A stretch of DNA of 64,000 bases from Mesorhizobium sp. PAMC28654 (GTDB lineage: Bacteria > Pseudomonadota > Alphaproteobacteria > Rhizobiales > Rhizobiaceae). The stretch covers positions 3,162,001 to 3,226,000 of the forward strand of contig NZ_CP085135.1 in NCBI RefSeq assembly GCF_020616515.1, given 5' to 3'. The notes below the pieces were generated by a model. It searched no databases, was not told the DNA's origin, and saw only the letters and a program-made list of their open reading frames with translations. This document shows, one piece after another, positions 52,364 to 61,901 of this stretch; position 1 is the first letter of the stretch, and each line of letters opens with the position of its first letter. Made by a program: the position numbers and the translations under genes.

Positions 52364-54538
52364 ATGGTCCAGCAGACATCAATCCAGCCATCGGCGCCCT
52401 GGTTGCGGCTGGACGTCGACGAATCGGATTGGAACGCAGCCGAGGGTTCGAGTCTCGTGCGCTGGTACCACCAGATGCTGCTGATCCGCCGTTTCGAGGA
52501 AAAGGTGCTCGACCTCGCCAATGCCGGGCTGGTGCATGGACCCGCACATGCCAGCATCGGGCAAGAGGCGACGGCGGTCGGCGCCATGTCGGTTCTGGGA
52601 ACCGGCGACCGCATCAACGGCACCCACCGCGCCCACCATCAGGTGCTGGCCAAGCTGGTCAACGCACAGACGCCGACGGGTTTCGACCCGCTGCACGACG
52701 CTTTCAATCCGGACATGCAGGGCTCGGTGCGTGGTCTCATGGCGGAGATCATGGGTCTCAATGTCGGCTATTGCGGCGGGCGGGGCGGCTCGATGCATAT
52801 GCGCGACGACGCCTCCGGCATTCCAGGCACCAGCGCCATCATCGGCGGCAACCTGCCCCATGCGGCGGGCTATGCGCTGGCCGACAAGCTGCTCGGCACC
52901 GGCAACATCTCCGTCGCCTTCTTCGGCGACGGGACAATGATGGCGGGGCCAGCCTATGAAGCGATGAACATCGCGGCACTCTACCGGCTGCCGGTGATCT
53001 TCTTTGCCGAAAATAATTTCTATGCCGTCTCCACCCATGTCAACGAACAGACGCGCGAGACGCGGCTGGCCTCGCGCGGCCCGATGCTGGGCTTTCGCGG
53101 CATCGAATGCGATGGCATGGATGTGGTGGCGGTCCATCACGCCATGCGCGAGGCGCGCCGGACGATCGAGGAAGACGGTGGCCCGGTGCTGGTCGAGGCG
53201 CTCTGCTATCGCTTCCTGCATCAGAGCGGCGCCCGCCCGGGCAGCGAGTTCGGCTACCGCACGCGCGCCGAGGAAGACGCCTGGAAGGCGCGCGACCCGC
53301 TCGTCACAATGGCGGCACGCCTCAAGGCGATGGGCATTCTCGATGCCGCCGACTTCCCCACGCTCGACCAGCGTGTCATGGAGGTGGTCAACACCGCCGC
53401 CGACTCGTTGACCGAGATGAGCGGCAACGCCCTGCGTATTCCCGACCATCTGTGGCCGAACGCCGATGAGGTCGACAACCAGATACGCGGCGATCTCTCG
53501 GAACTGAAGGATGAGCGTTTCCTTGAGATCGAGGACGTCCCGTCGGCCGAGACCAAACCAGTCAAGTTCATGGTCGCCGCGTCCGAGGTGATTGCCCGCG
53601 CCATGGAGCAGGACCCGCGCATCATCATCATGGGCGAGGATGTGCACCGCCTGCGCGGCGGCGTCTCCGGCGCCACCAAGGGCGCGCTGGAGCGCTGGCC
53701 GGAGCGCGTTCTGGCGATGCCTATCGCCGAGAACGGTTTTGTCGGCGTGGCGTTGGGTGCAGCACTGTGCGGCCTGCGGCCGATCGTCGAGATCATGTTC
53801 GGCGACTTCTGCCTGGTCGCCGCCGACCAGCTTTTCAATGCGGTGAGCAAGGTGCGGCACATGTTCGGCGGCGGTTTCCCGGTGCCGATCGTGGTCAGGG
53901 TCCGCGTCTCGCCGCACACCGGCTATGGCTCGCAGCATTCCGGCGATCCATCGGGCTTGTTCGCGCTCTATCCCGGCTGGCGCATCGTCGCGCCGACGAC
54001 GCCCTTCGACTATATCGGCCTGATGAATTCGGCCTTGAAATGCGACGACCCGGTCGTTGTCATCGAACATGTCGAACTGTTTCCCAGCGAAGGCCCCGTT
54101 CCCACCGACGACCGCGACTATTGCGTGCGGCTGGGCAAGGCAAAGATCGTCAGGCAGGGCGGCGCCTGCACGCTGCTCACCAGCGCCAGCATGGTTGCCG
54201 TCGCCAGGCAGGTCGTCGAGGAGACCTGCGTGGATGCTGAGATCATTGACCTGCGCAGCCTCGACCCGACCGGGCTCGACTGGCCACTGGTGGAAGCCTC
54301 GATCCGCAAGACCAACCGCGTCGCCATCGTCGAACAGGTGCAACGCGGCCTGTCGCTCGGCGGAGGACTGACGCAGGAGATTCAGGACCGCGTGTTCGAC
54401 TATCTCGACCACGAGATCCTGCATGTGGCGGGGAGCCTTTCGGCGCCCGTCGTATCGGCCCCGCTCAACCGGGCCGCACTGGGCGGCGCTGACAAGATCA
54501 AGGCCGCGCTTCGATCCCTCACCGGTGTGAGCGGATAG
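52364..54538 (+). CDS. Fused alpha/beta E1 of a 2-oxoacid/acetoin-type dehydrogenase
   Basis: A 724-aa ThDP enzyme. The N-terminal alpha part has ARRFEEKV-like RRFEEKVLDLANAGLVHGPAHASIGQEA and the ThDP motif FFGDGTMMAGPAYEAMNIAALYRLPVIFFAENN near residue 195. From about residue 395 the beta part follows (IIMGEDVHRLRGGVSGATKG, IAENGFVGVALGAALCGLRPIVEIMFGDF, HSGDPSGLFALYPGWRIVAP). No E2 or E3 gene is nearby, so partner subunits must come from elsewhere or the enzyme acts as a stand-alone ThDP lyase. The substrate is unknown; the binding protein and aminotransferase downstream suggest an amino-acid-derived 2-oxo acid. Confidence 0.88.
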   Translation: MVQQTSIQPSAPWLRLDVDESDWNAAEGSSLVRWYHQMLLIRRFEEKVLDLANAGLVHGPAHASIGQEATAVGAMSVLGTGDRINGTHRAHHQVLAKLVNAQTPTGFDPLHDAFNPDMQGSVRGLMAEIMGLNVGYCGGRGGSMHMRDDASGIPGTSAIIGGNLPHAAGYALADKLLGTGNISVAFFGDGTMMAGPAYEAMNIAALYRLPVIFFAENNFYAVSTHVNEQTRETRLASRGPMLGFRGIECDGMDVVAVHHAMREARRTIEEDGGPVLVEALCYRFLHQSGARPGSEFGYRTRAEEDAWKARDPLVTMAARLKAMGILDAADFPTLDQRVMEVVNTAADSLTEMSGNALRIPDHLWPNADEVDNQIRGDLSELKDERFLEIEDVPSAETKPVKFMVAASEVIARAMEQDPRIIIMGEDVHRLRGGVSGATKGALERWPERVLAMPIAENGFVGVALGAALCGLRPIVEIMFGDFCLVAADQLFNAVSKVRHMFGGGFPVPIVVRVRVSPHTGYGSQHSGDPSGLFALYPGWRIVAPTTPFDYIGLMNSALKCDDPVVVIEHVELFPSEGPVPTDDRDYCVRLGKAKIVRQGGACTLLTSASMVAVARQVVEETCVDAEIIDLRSLDPTGLDWPLVEASIRKTNRVAIVEQVQRGLSLGGGLTQEIQDRVFDYLDHEILHVAGSLSAPVVSAPLNRAALGGADKIKAALRSLTGVSG

Positions 54539-54589
54539 AGCTAACATATTGCCACAACGATCCTACAAGAAAATGGGAGAATGAAGAAC

Positions 54590-56188
54590 ATGACGATCCT
54601 ATCAAAAACCAAGACCCGAGCGACCATCCTGGCGGCCGCACTGCTGGCGACCAGCACTTTTTGGGCACCCGCCGCCTTCGCGCAGGACAGCAAGCCGCTG
54701 GTCATCGCGCGCAACATCGACCTCAACTCGCTCGATCCGCACCGCGCTTTCTGCGACACCTGCCAGATCTACAATTCGAGCGTCTATGAATCGCTGCTGA
54801 CGCTGGACAAGGACAACAAGCTGATCCCGCTCCTGGCCTCCAAGTGGGAAGGGAATGCCGACCAGACCAGCTTCACCTTCACGCTCGACCCGGCCGCAAA
54901 ATTCTCCGACGGTTCGCCGGTCGAGGCCAAGGACGTGAAATGGTCCTGGGAGCGCCTGAAGAACCTCAAGGGCAGTTCCTCGTTCCTGATGGACAATGTC
55001 GCCTCGATAGAGACACCGGACGCACACACGGTCGTCGTCAAGATGGTCGCGCCATCATCGGAATTCCTCAACATCGCGGCGGCGCCCTATACGGCGATCG
55101 TCAACAGCAAGGTCGCTGCCGAAGCCGGCGCGAAGGCGGATGGCGATGCCTCGACGACGGACAATGCCGAAGCCTGGTTCCTGCAGCATTCGGCAGGCAG
55201 CGCGCCGTTCGTGCTGAAGTCCTATGAGCCCAATTCGGAGCTGCGCCTGGCGCGCAACGACAAGTACTGGCGCAAGGCGCCGGCGCTGAGCGAAGTCGTG
55301 ATCCGCCAGACCAAGGACGCGGTGGCGCAGGCGCAGATGCTGCAGAGCGGCACGGCCGACATCGCCATGCAGATCGACCCGGATACGGCCAAGACGATGA
55401 CGGGCAGCGACATCAAGATCGAGACCGTTCCTTCCTACAACTTCATCTATGTGGCGCTGTCGCCCGGCGCCAAGGCCAACAAGGTGCCGCTGACGGCGGA
55501 GGTGCGCGAAGCGATCTCGCTCGGTCTCGACCGTCCGAGCATCCTCGACTTCACCATCGGCGACCAGGGCCAGCTGATCAGCGCGCCGATCCCGATCGGT
55601 TTTCCGGGCGGTTCGGGTTTCGAGGCGCAGCCCTATGATGTCGCCAAGGCGAAGGAATTGCTGGCCAAGGCCGGGCATGCCGACGGCTTCGAGATGGAAG
55701 CGGCTTTCCCAGGCATGAACGTCTATGGCGTCGACCTGTCGCTGCTGATGCAGAAGGTCCAGCAGGACCTGGCCAAGATCAACATCAAGCTCGACCTGCA
55801 GCCGATCCCCTTCGCCAACTGGCGCGAACGCGTCAATGGCGACGGCATTCCGATGACGGCGGTGTTCTATGCGCCGGACTATTACGGCACGTCGCAGTAC
55901 ATCGAGTATTTCGGCATGACCAAGGGCAGCCCCTGGGCACGTCGCGCCGGCGCGGAGCGCGAGCCCTCGGTGCTCAACCCGAAGGAATCCGAACTCTACA
56001 AGTCGGCGCTTGCGGCGAGCGGCGACGAAGCCGCCAAGCTCTGGCACCAGGCCGGCGAGGAAATGATCAAGGACAGGGTCATCCTGCCGCTGGTCAGCCC
56101 GAACTTGATCCTGGCCTACAAGTCGGACGTCAAGGGCGTGCGCTACAGCGCCTGCTGCAACCTGCCGCTGGCCGAGATCAGCCACTGA
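54590..56188 (+). CDS. ABC transporter substrate-binding protein, family 5 (peptide/opine type)
   Basis: A 532-aa periplasmic binding protein. A signal peptide (RATILAAALLATSTFWAPAAFAQ) is followed by a DppA/OppA fold: RNIDLNSLDPHRAF, WEGNADQTSFTFTLDPAAKFSDGSPVEAKDVKWSWERL and YDVAKAKELLAKAGHADGFEME. The ATG at 54590 is preferred because GGGAGA then has good spacing; the ATG at 54581 has none. The permease genes are not adjacent. The matching ATPase may be the truncated gene at the right edge of the window. Confidence 0.9.
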   Translation: MTILSKTKTRATILAAALLATSTFWAPAAFAQDSKPLVIARNIDLNSLDPHRAFCDTCQIYNSSVYESLLTLDKDNKLIPLLASKWEGNADQTSFTFTLDPAAKFSDGSPVEAKDVKWSWERLKNLKGSSSFLMDNVASIETPDAHTVVVKMVAPSSEFLNIAAAPYTAIVNSKVAAEAGAKADGDASTTDNAEAWFLQHSAGSAPFVLKSYEPNSELRLARNDKYWRKAPALSEVVIRQTKDAVAQAQMLQSGTADIAMQIDPDTAKTMTGSDIKIETVPSYNFIYVALSPGAKANKVPLTAEVREAISLGLDRPSILDFTIGDQGQLISAPIPIGFPGGSGFEAQPYDVAKAKELLAKAGHADGFEMEAAFPGMNVYGVDLSLLMQKVQQDLAKINIKLDLQPIPFANWRERVNGDGIPMTAVFYAPDYYGTSQYIEYFGMTKGSPWARRAGAEREPSVLNPKESELYKSALAASGDEAAKLWHQAGEEMIKDRVILPLVSPNLILAYKSDVKGVRYSACCNLPLAEISH

Positions 56189-56200
56189 GCGAAGAAATGA

Positions 56201-56226
56201 CAGGGAGGCGGCTAGCCGCCTCCCTG
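56201..56226 (+). terminator. Terminator hairpin after the binding-protein gene
   Basis: A perfect 26-bp palindrome (CAGGGAGGCGGCT and its complement) 13 bp after the stop, followed by TTCC. A weak or partial terminator is likely. Confidence 0.7.
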
Positions 56227-56282
56227 TTCCCCATGACGGAAGATCCACCAAATCCTGTTCTTCCAACATCCATTTCAATATA

Positions 56283-56292
56283 TGATATATCA
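56283..56292. promoter_or_regulatory. TGATATATCA palindrome upstream of the aminotransferase
   Basis: A copy of the 52330 operator, 18 bp before the aminotransferase ATG. Confidence 0.6.
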
Positions 56293-56310
56293 ACGAGCGG
56301 AGACCCTGCG

Positions 56311-57540
56311 ATGCCTTCCCTGATCAACTCCAAGGACCAGCTGCTGCGCGAGCGCGCGGCTTCGGTCATTCCGGGCGGCATGTGGGGCCATATGGCCACG
56401 CGTTATCTTGGCTCCGCCTATCCTCAGTTCTTCGAGCGTGCCGACGGCTGCCGGATCTGGGATGTCGACGGGCGCGAATACATCGACCTGATGTGCAGCT
56501 GGGGCCCGAACATCCTAGGGCATCACCACAAGGCCGTCGAGGAAGCAGCCGAACGCCAGCGCCGTCTCGGTGACGCCATGAACGGACCGGGCGAAGTGCT
56601 GGTCGAACTGGCCGAACTGCTGGTCAAGACCGTAGCACATGCCGACTGGGCCATGCTGCAGAAGAACGGCACCGACGCCACGACGGCTTGCGTGACGATC
56701 GCGCGTGCCGGCACCGGCCGGCGCAAGGTGCTGGTCGCGCGCGGCTCCTATCATGGCGCCGTGCCGTGGTGCACGCCCTCGCTCGCCGGAGTCATCACTG
56801 AGGACCGCGCCCATCTCATCCATTTCGACTACAACGACGTCACCAGCCTGGAGGCCGCGGTCGAGCTGGCCGGCAACGACCTCGCTGCTGTCGTCGTCAC
56901 CGCCTTCCGGCACGACATTGCCCGCGACCAGGAACTGCCGACCGCCGCTTTCGCCAAGCGGGCGCGGGAACTCACCACCGCCGCCGATGCGGCGCTGATC
57001 GTCGACGATGTGCGGGCCGGGTTCCGCATCGATCTCGCCGGCAGCTGGGAGCCGCTGGGCGTGCGCCCGGACCTGTCCGCCTTCTCCAAGGCGATCGCCA
57101 ACGGCTATCCGCTCGCCGCCATCACAGGCACGGATCGGTTCCGCGAAGCCGCGACAAAAGTCTATGTGACGGGTTCGTTCTGGTATGGCGCGGTTTCCAT
57201 GGCGGCGGCGATCGCCACCATCAAGACGTTGCGCGACACCAATGCGATCGCCAGCATGAATGCAGCAGGCGACAGGCTGCGCTCAGGCTTGGACGCCACC
57301 GCCAGCAAGCATGGACTCTCGCTTCGCCAGACCGGCCCGGTGTCGATGCCGATGGTGCTGTTCGACGGCGATGCGGAATTCAAGAAAGCCGATGCCTTCT
57401 GCTCGGCAGCCTTGCGCGAGGGCGCCTATTTCCACCCCAAGCACAACATGTTTCTCAGCGCAGCTCACACCGACCGTGATATCGACCTGGCGCTTCAGGC
57501 CGCCGATGCCGGCATGGCCGCGGCGGCGCAGGTGGCGTGA
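56311..57540 (+). CDS. Class III PLP aminotransferase (glutamate-1-semialdehyde aminomutase-like)
   Basis: A 409-aa class III aminotransferase. It has VIPGGMWGHMATRYLGSAYPQFFERADGCRIWDVDGREYIDLMCSWGPNILGH, RGSYHGAVPW, LIVDDVRAGFR and the PLP-lysine segment LSAFSKAIANGYPLAAITG. Start at MPSLINSKDQ with GGAG at a spacing of 9. It is not in a haem context, so a catabolic role on an amine or amino acid is more likely than glutamate-semialdehyde mutase. It has its own operator and follows the terminator of the upstream unit. Confidence 0.88.
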   Translation: MPSLINSKDQLLRERAASVIPGGMWGHMATRYLGSAYPQFFERADGCRIWDVDGREYIDLMCSWGPNILGHHHKAVEEAAERQRRLGDAMNGPGEVLVELAELLVKTVAHADWAMLQKNGTDATTACVTIARAGTGRRKVLVARGSYHGAVPWCTPSLAGVITEDRAHLIHFDYNDVTSLEAAVELAGNDLAAVVVTAFRHDIARDQELPTAAFAKRARELTTAADAALIVDDVRAGFRIDLAGSWEPLGVRPDLSAFSKAIANGYPLAAITGTDRFREAATKVYVTGSFWYGAVSMAAAIATIKTLRDTNAIASMNAAGDRLRSGLDATASKHGLSLRQTGPVSMPMVLFDGDAEFKKADAFCSAALREGAYFHPKHNMFLSAAHTDRDIDLALQAADAGMAAAAQVA

Positions 57541-57574
57541 AACGACGCCGATGTGTTTGAAGAGGACAGTCCGT

Positions 57575-58312
57575 TCAGCCGGCCGCCGACACCAGACGGC
57601 CGTTCTGCGCCGCGCGGCGCAGTTCCTCCGGCGTGACCGCACCGTCGTTCAGCCGCTCGAGAACCTTGACCAGCAGGCGGCCGCCTTCGATCATGTCCTG
57701 CTGAATACCCTTGCGCACGCCATTCTCGTCGCGCGCCCGCAGCGCGTCGAGGATGTCGAGGTGCCGGTGGCGCCCGTCATAGGTCGGCCTGGCGTGCGGG
57801 TATTGGTAATTGACCAGCGGGCCGTTGCGCAGCCAGATCCCCTCGATGATCGCCAGCAGTTCCGGCATGCCGGCGGCCTGATAAATCGAGTGGTGGAATT
57901 CCCAATTGTCGCGGACGGCTTCGAACCAGCGGCCATTGTCCTCGTTGGCGATCAGCTTCTCATGCACCGCGGCCAGGCGATCGATTTCGCGCGGCTCGAT
58001 GCGCGTGGTCGCCGCCGCGCCCGCCATGCCTTCGAGGTGCAGCCTTATGCTGCGCAGCTCAAGATATTGGGCGAGCGAGAGCTGGGCGACGGTGATCGAA
58101 CGTCCGGCCTCCATCTCCAGGCCCTTCTCACGCACCAACTGCATCAGCGCCTCGCGCACCGGCGTTTCGGACACATCGAGGCTGGCGGCGAGGTCACGAA
58201 TCTTGAAGCGATGGCCCGGCCAGAAACGGCCTTCCATCATGGCGCGGCGAAGCTCTTCGTAGACGCGGGTCGTCAGGTTGTCGCGCGCGATCGGCGCGAT
58301 GGAAGCAGTCAC
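57575..58312 (-). CDS. GntR-family transcriptional regulator (FadR/FCD type)
   Basis: A 245-aa regulator. The N-terminal winged HTH contains LTTRVYEELRRAMMEGRFWPGHRFKIRDLAASLDVSETPVREALMQL, and the C-terminal FCD domain has the metal-binding His pattern (WEFHHSIYQAAGMPEL... GRHRHLDILDAL). GTG start at 58312 after GGAG. It is divergent from the otnK-like gene with a TGATATCA palindrome between them. The TGATATATCA sites at 52330 and 56283 are its probable further targets. Confidence 0.88.
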   Translation of the reverse strand: MTASIAPIARDNLTTRVYEELRRAMMEGRFWPGHRFKIRDLAASLDVSETPVREALMQLVREKGLEMEAGRSITVAQLSLAQYLELRSIRLHLEGMAGAAATTRIEPREIDRLAAVHEKLIANEDNGRWFEAVRDNWEFHHSIYQAAGMPELLAIIEGIWLRNGPLVNYQYPHARPTYDGRHRHLDILDALRARDENGVRKGIQQDMIEGGRLLVKVLERLNDGAVTPEELRRAAQNGRLVSAAG

Positions 58313-58371
58313 ATCGAGTCTCCGTCCTTGCAGGGGCGCAGGCGTCGCCTGCGTCGAGCGGGCTGTGTATA

Positions 58372-58379
58372 TGATATCA
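58372..58379. promoter_or_regulatory. TGATATCA palindrome in the GntR/otnK divergent region
   Basis: An 8-bp palindrome (a two-base-shorter form of the TGATATATCA sites), 59 bp before the GntR start and 49 bp before the otnK-like start. Autoregulation is possible. Confidence 0.5.
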
Positions 58380-58428
58380 CGAACAGACTGGCCATCGACA
58401 TCGGACACGCAAAAATGAAGCAAAGCGC

Positions 58429-59799
58429 ATGACCGCGTCGATGAATTCCCTGTTGTTCGGCGCCATAGCCGACGATCTGACCGGCGGCACCGAGCTGACG
58501 TCCATGCTGGTGGCCAGAGGCATTCCAACGGGATGCACGGTTGGGCTCAATGCCCCGATCCCGTCGGGCAATCTGGCTCATGTGATCCTCTTGAAGACGC
58601 GCGTCATCGCGGCCGGCGACGCGGTGCGCCAGGTCCTGGAGGCCGCCGATCGGCTGGTCGAGGCCGGTGCACGGCAGATTTTCTTCAAATACTGCGCCAC
58701 GTTCGATTCCACGCCGGCCGGCAATATCGGTCCCTGCGCCGAGGCACTGCTGGAACGGCTTGGTGGCGGCGTCACGCTGTTCACACCGGCTCTGTGCGAG
58801 ACCGGACGTACCGTCTATCAAGGACACATGTTCGGTGGCGCCCAATTGCTGGGTGAATCGCCCAAGCGGTTCGATCCGCTGACACCGATGACCGATTCCA
58901 ATCTGGTGCGCGTGCTGCAGGCGCAGAGCAAGGGCAAGGTCGGGCTGGTGCCCTATCTCACCGTCGATGCCGGCGCCAAGGCGATCCGCAATGCCATGCG
59001 CGAGCAGAGCGCGCGCGGCGAGACATTGCTTGTCACCGACACGATCCGCGAGCGCGACTTGGTGGCCATCGCGGAAGCCACCTTCGACCTGCCTGTCATG
59101 ACCGGCAACTCCTCGGTAACCGCGCATCTGCCGCCGGCCTGGCTGGCGCATGGACTGCTGAAGTCCGACAATCTCGTCGCCGCCAGCCTGCCGGCTGTCG
59201 AAGGACCGGCGGCGGTCCTGGCCGGTAGCGTCGCCGACCGCACCATCGAACAGCTTGAACGTTTCGCTGGAAATAACCCATCGCTGACGATCGACCTCGC
59301 CAGTGCCTTTGCCGGCAAGGATGTCGTGATCGAGGCGCGTGCCTTTGCCGAGCGGTATTTGCCCGGTGCGATGATCGCCATTGCCACAACGGCGCCGCAG
59401 CAAACAGTCGAAGCGCTGCAGCACGCATATGGCCGCGACGCGGTAGCGGCAAGGGCGGAAGAGATACTGGCCGGGATTGCACAGATTCTGGTGCGCGATC
59501 TCGGCGTGCGGCGGTTGGTCGTTGCCGGCGGCGAGACGGCCGGTTCGGTGGTCAAGGCGCTCGGCATCACCCGGATCGAGATGGGCGCCTATGAAGGGCC
59601 CGGACTGTCGCGCGCCATCGCCCATCTGCCCGGCCTGTCCGATGATCCGCTGGCGCTGATGCTGAAATCGGGAAAGCTCGGTGGCCCCGACATTTTCGCC
59701 GACGTTCTGCAAGACATGACACGGGCCACCACCATCGCGCCGGCAATCGACACATGGCCTCCGGTAAGGCCGGCCATTGAGCCAAGGAAGACATCTTAA
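58429..59799 (+). CDS. Four-carbon acid sugar kinase family protein (OtnK-like)
   Basis: A 456-aa DUF1537-family kinase. The N-terminus LLFGAIADDLTGGTELTSMLVARGIPT is the acid-sugar binding domain start, and VVAGGETAGSVVKALGI is the nucleotide-binding segment of the C-terminal domain. In characterised pathways OtnK phosphorylates 3-oxo-tetronate (or related acids) at O4. Its stop overlaps the next gene's start (TAATG). The true substrate in this organism is inferred. Confidence 0.82.
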   Translation: MTASMNSLLFGAIADDLTGGTELTSMLVARGIPTGCTVGLNAPIPSGNLAHVILLKTRVIAAGDAVRQVLEAADRLVEAGARQIFFKYCATFDSTPAGNIGPCAEALLERLGGGVTLFTPALCETGRTVYQGHMFGGAQLLGESPKRFDPLTPMTDSNLVRVLQAQSKGKVGLVPYLTVDAGAKAIRNAMREQSARGETLLVTDTIRERDLVAIAEATFDLPVMTGNSSVTAHLPPAWLAHGLLKSDNLVAASLPAVEGPAAVLAGSVADRTIEQLERFAGNNPSLTIDLASAFAGKDVVIEARAFAERYLPGAMIAIATTAPQQTVEALQHAYGRDAVAARAEEILAGIAQILVRDLGVRRLVVAGGETAGSVVKALGITRIEMGAYEGPGLSRAIAHLPGLSDDPLALMLKSGKLGGPDIFADVLQDMTRATTIAPAIDTWPPVRPAIEPRKTS

Positions 59800-60437
59800 T
59801 GGATACCGAGACCGCACGCGCAAAACTGATCGCCGCGACGGAGACGCTGGACGCCAGCGGGATGAATGTCGGCACCACCGGCAATATCAGCGTGCGCACG
59901 GCAAGCGGCATGCTGATCACGCCGACGGGAATAGCCACAAGCGCCCTGCGGCCGGAGCAGATGGTGGCGATGCAGTTCGATGGCTCCTGGGAAGGCGCTT
60001 TCCGGCCGTCTAGTGAATGGGAGATGCACGCGGAGATCTACAGGGCTTTCCCGGAGGCGGGCGCCGTGGTGCATGCCCATCCCGACCATTGCGTGGCACT
60101 GTCTTGCCTGCGCGAAGGACTGCCGCTGTTCCACTACATGGTCGCGGGCTTTGGCGGCGACGACGTGCGCTGCTCGGACTACGGGCTGTTCGCGTCCAGC
60201 GAACTTGCCAAGGTAGCCGTTACCGCACTGGAGGACCGAACCGCCTGCCTGCTTGCCAACCATGGCATGATCGCCTTTGGCGGCGATCTCGATACCGCGC
60301 TTATCCGCACCATCAAGCTCGAAACGCTGGCGCGGCAATACCTTCTCGCGCGCAGCGCAGGCACGCCCGTTTTGATCGAGGGCCGTGAACTCGCCGCCAT
60401 TCGCGGCCGCTACAAGACCTACGGCCAGCAGAAATAG
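59799..60437 (+). CDS. Class II aldolase family, OtnC-like decarboxylase
   Basis: A 212-aa class II aldolase/adducin protein. The zinc His residues appear in AVVHAHPDH and ANHGMIAFG. Paired with an OtnK-like kinase it most likely acts as OtnC, decarboxylating 3-oxo-tetronate 4-phosphate to dihydroxyacetone phosphate and CO2. It overlaps the kinase stop by one base. DHAP output links this operon to the DHA kinases at the left end of the window. Confidence 0.82.
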   Translation: MDTETARAKLIAATETLDASGMNVGTTGNISVRTASGMLITPTGIATSALRPEQMVAMQFDGSWEGAFRPSSEWEMHAEIYRAFPEAGAVVHAHPDHCVALSCLREGLPLFHYMVAGFGGDDVRCSDYGLFASSELAKVAVTALEDRTACLLANHGMIAFGGDLDTALIRTIKLETLARQYLLARSAGTPVLIEGRELAAIRGRYKTYGQQK

Positions 60438-60447
60438 CCAGATCTGC

Positions 60448-61884
60448 TCAGTCGACCTGCAGGTGCGAGACGAACTTGTTGTTGAGATAGCTTTCCAGAG
60501 CGTCGGCGCCGCCCTCGGTGCCGTTGCCGGAATCGTTGATGCCGCCGAACGGCACCTCCGGCAGCGCCAGGCCATAATGGTTGATCGACACCATGCCGCT
60601 GGCTATGCCCGACGACATCTTCGCGGCACTTGCCGATGAACGGGTAAAGCCATAGGCGGCAAGCCCGTAGTTCAGCCGGTTGGCCTCGGCCAGGGCTTCG
60701 TGCAGCCCGCTCACCGGCGTCATCAGCGCCAGCGGGCCGAACGGTTCTTCGTTCATTGCACGGGCGTCGGAGCCGACGCCCGACAGGATGGTCGGCTCGA
60801 AGAAATAGCCGGAGTTGCCGATGCGCTTGCCGCCGGTGACCAGCTCGGCGCCTTTCTGCACGGCGTCATGGACCAGTTCCTCCATCGCCTGCACCCGGCG
60901 TGGATTGGCGAGGGGACCCATGGTGGTGCCTTCGGCCATACCATCGCCGACCTTGATCTGGCTGACAGCCTCGGCGAAGCGGCCGACGAAATCATCATAG
61001 ACGGCGTGGTCGACGAGGAAGCGCGTCGGCGCGACGCAGATCTGGCCGGCATTGCGGAATTTCGACGCCACCATCGAGCGCGCGGCGCGGTCGAGATCGG
61101 CGTCGGGCAAGACGATGACCGGCGCATGGCCGCCAAGTTCCATCGTCGCCCGCTTCATGTGCAGGCCGGCAAGGGACGCCAGCTGCTTGCCGACCGGCGT
61201 CGAGCCGGTGAAGGAGATCTTGCGGATCACCGGATGCGGAATGAGATAGGCGGAGATTTCCGCTGGCGTGCCGTAGACGAGTTGCACGACCCCGTTGGGC
61301 AGGCCGGCATCGATGAAGGCGCGCACCAGTTCGGCTGGCGAGGCCGGCGTTTCCTCGGGCCCCTTGATGATGATCGAACAGCCGGCGGCAAGTGCGGCCG
61401 ACAATTTGCGGACCGCCTGGTTAAGCGGAAAATTCCACGGCGTGAAGGCGGCCACAGGGCCGACAGGCTCCTTGACCACCGACTGGCTGACGCCTTCAAG
61501 TCGGGCCGGCACGATGCGGCCGTAGCTGCGCCGCGCCTCTTCGGCGAACCAGTCGATGATGTCGGCGGCGGCAAAGGCCTCCATTCGCGACTCGGCGATC
61601 GGCTTGCCCTGCTCCAGCGTCATCAGCGTGGCGATATGCTCGTTGCGCTCGCGCAGGATGTTGGCGGCCTTGCGCATCAGCTTGGAACGATCGAAGGGCG
61701 ACACGCGCCGCCATGCGTCGAAGCCCTTTGCCGCCGAAGCCAGTGCCTCGTCGAGATCGTCGATGCCGGCATGCGCGAGCGTGCCAAGCTCAGCTTCCGT
61801 TGCCGGATTGACGACGGGCATGGTCCGTCCGCCGCGTGCCGGACGCCACGAGCCATCTATGTGAAGGAGAACGTCGGGATACAT
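60448..61884 (-). CDS. NAD(P)-dependent aldehyde dehydrogenase (succinate-semialdehyde type)
   Basis: A 478-aa aldehyde dehydrogenase. It has the cofactor segment FTPWNFPLNQAVRKLSAALAAGCSIIIKGPEETP, the Glu motif MELGGHAPVIVLPDAD and the catalytic Cys in RNAGQICVAPTRFL. Sequence pattern is closest to succinate-semialdehyde or glycolaldehyde-type dehydrogenases (DPATEAELG-like NPATEAELGTL). It is convergent with otnC and downstream of the CoA-transferase on the same strand. Substrate not assignable. Confidence 0.88.
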   Translation of the reverse strand: MYPDVLLHIDGSWRPARGGRTMPVVNPATEAELGTLAHAGIDDLDEALASAAKGFDAWRRVSPFDRSKLMRKAANILRERNEHIATLMTLEQGKPIAESRMEAFAAADIIDWFAEEARRSYGRIVPARLEGVSQSVVKEPVGPVAAFTPWNFPLNQAVRKLSAALAAGCSIIIKGPEETPASPAELVRAFIDAGLPNGVVQLVYGTPAEISAYLIPHPVIRKISFTGSTPVGKQLASLAGLHMKRATMELGGHAPVIVLPDADLDRAARSMVASKFRNAGQICVAPTRFLVDHAVYDDFVGRFAEAVSQIKVGDGMAEGTTMGPLANPRRVQAMEELVHDAVQKGAELVTGGKRIGNSGYFFEPTILSGVGSDARAMNEEPFGPLALMTPVSGLHEALAEANRLNYGLAAYGFTRSSASAAKMSSGIASGMVSINHYGLALPEVPFGGINDSGNGTEGGADALESYLNNKFVSHLQVD

Positions 61885-61901
61885 GTCAGGCTCCGTAAAG
61901 G

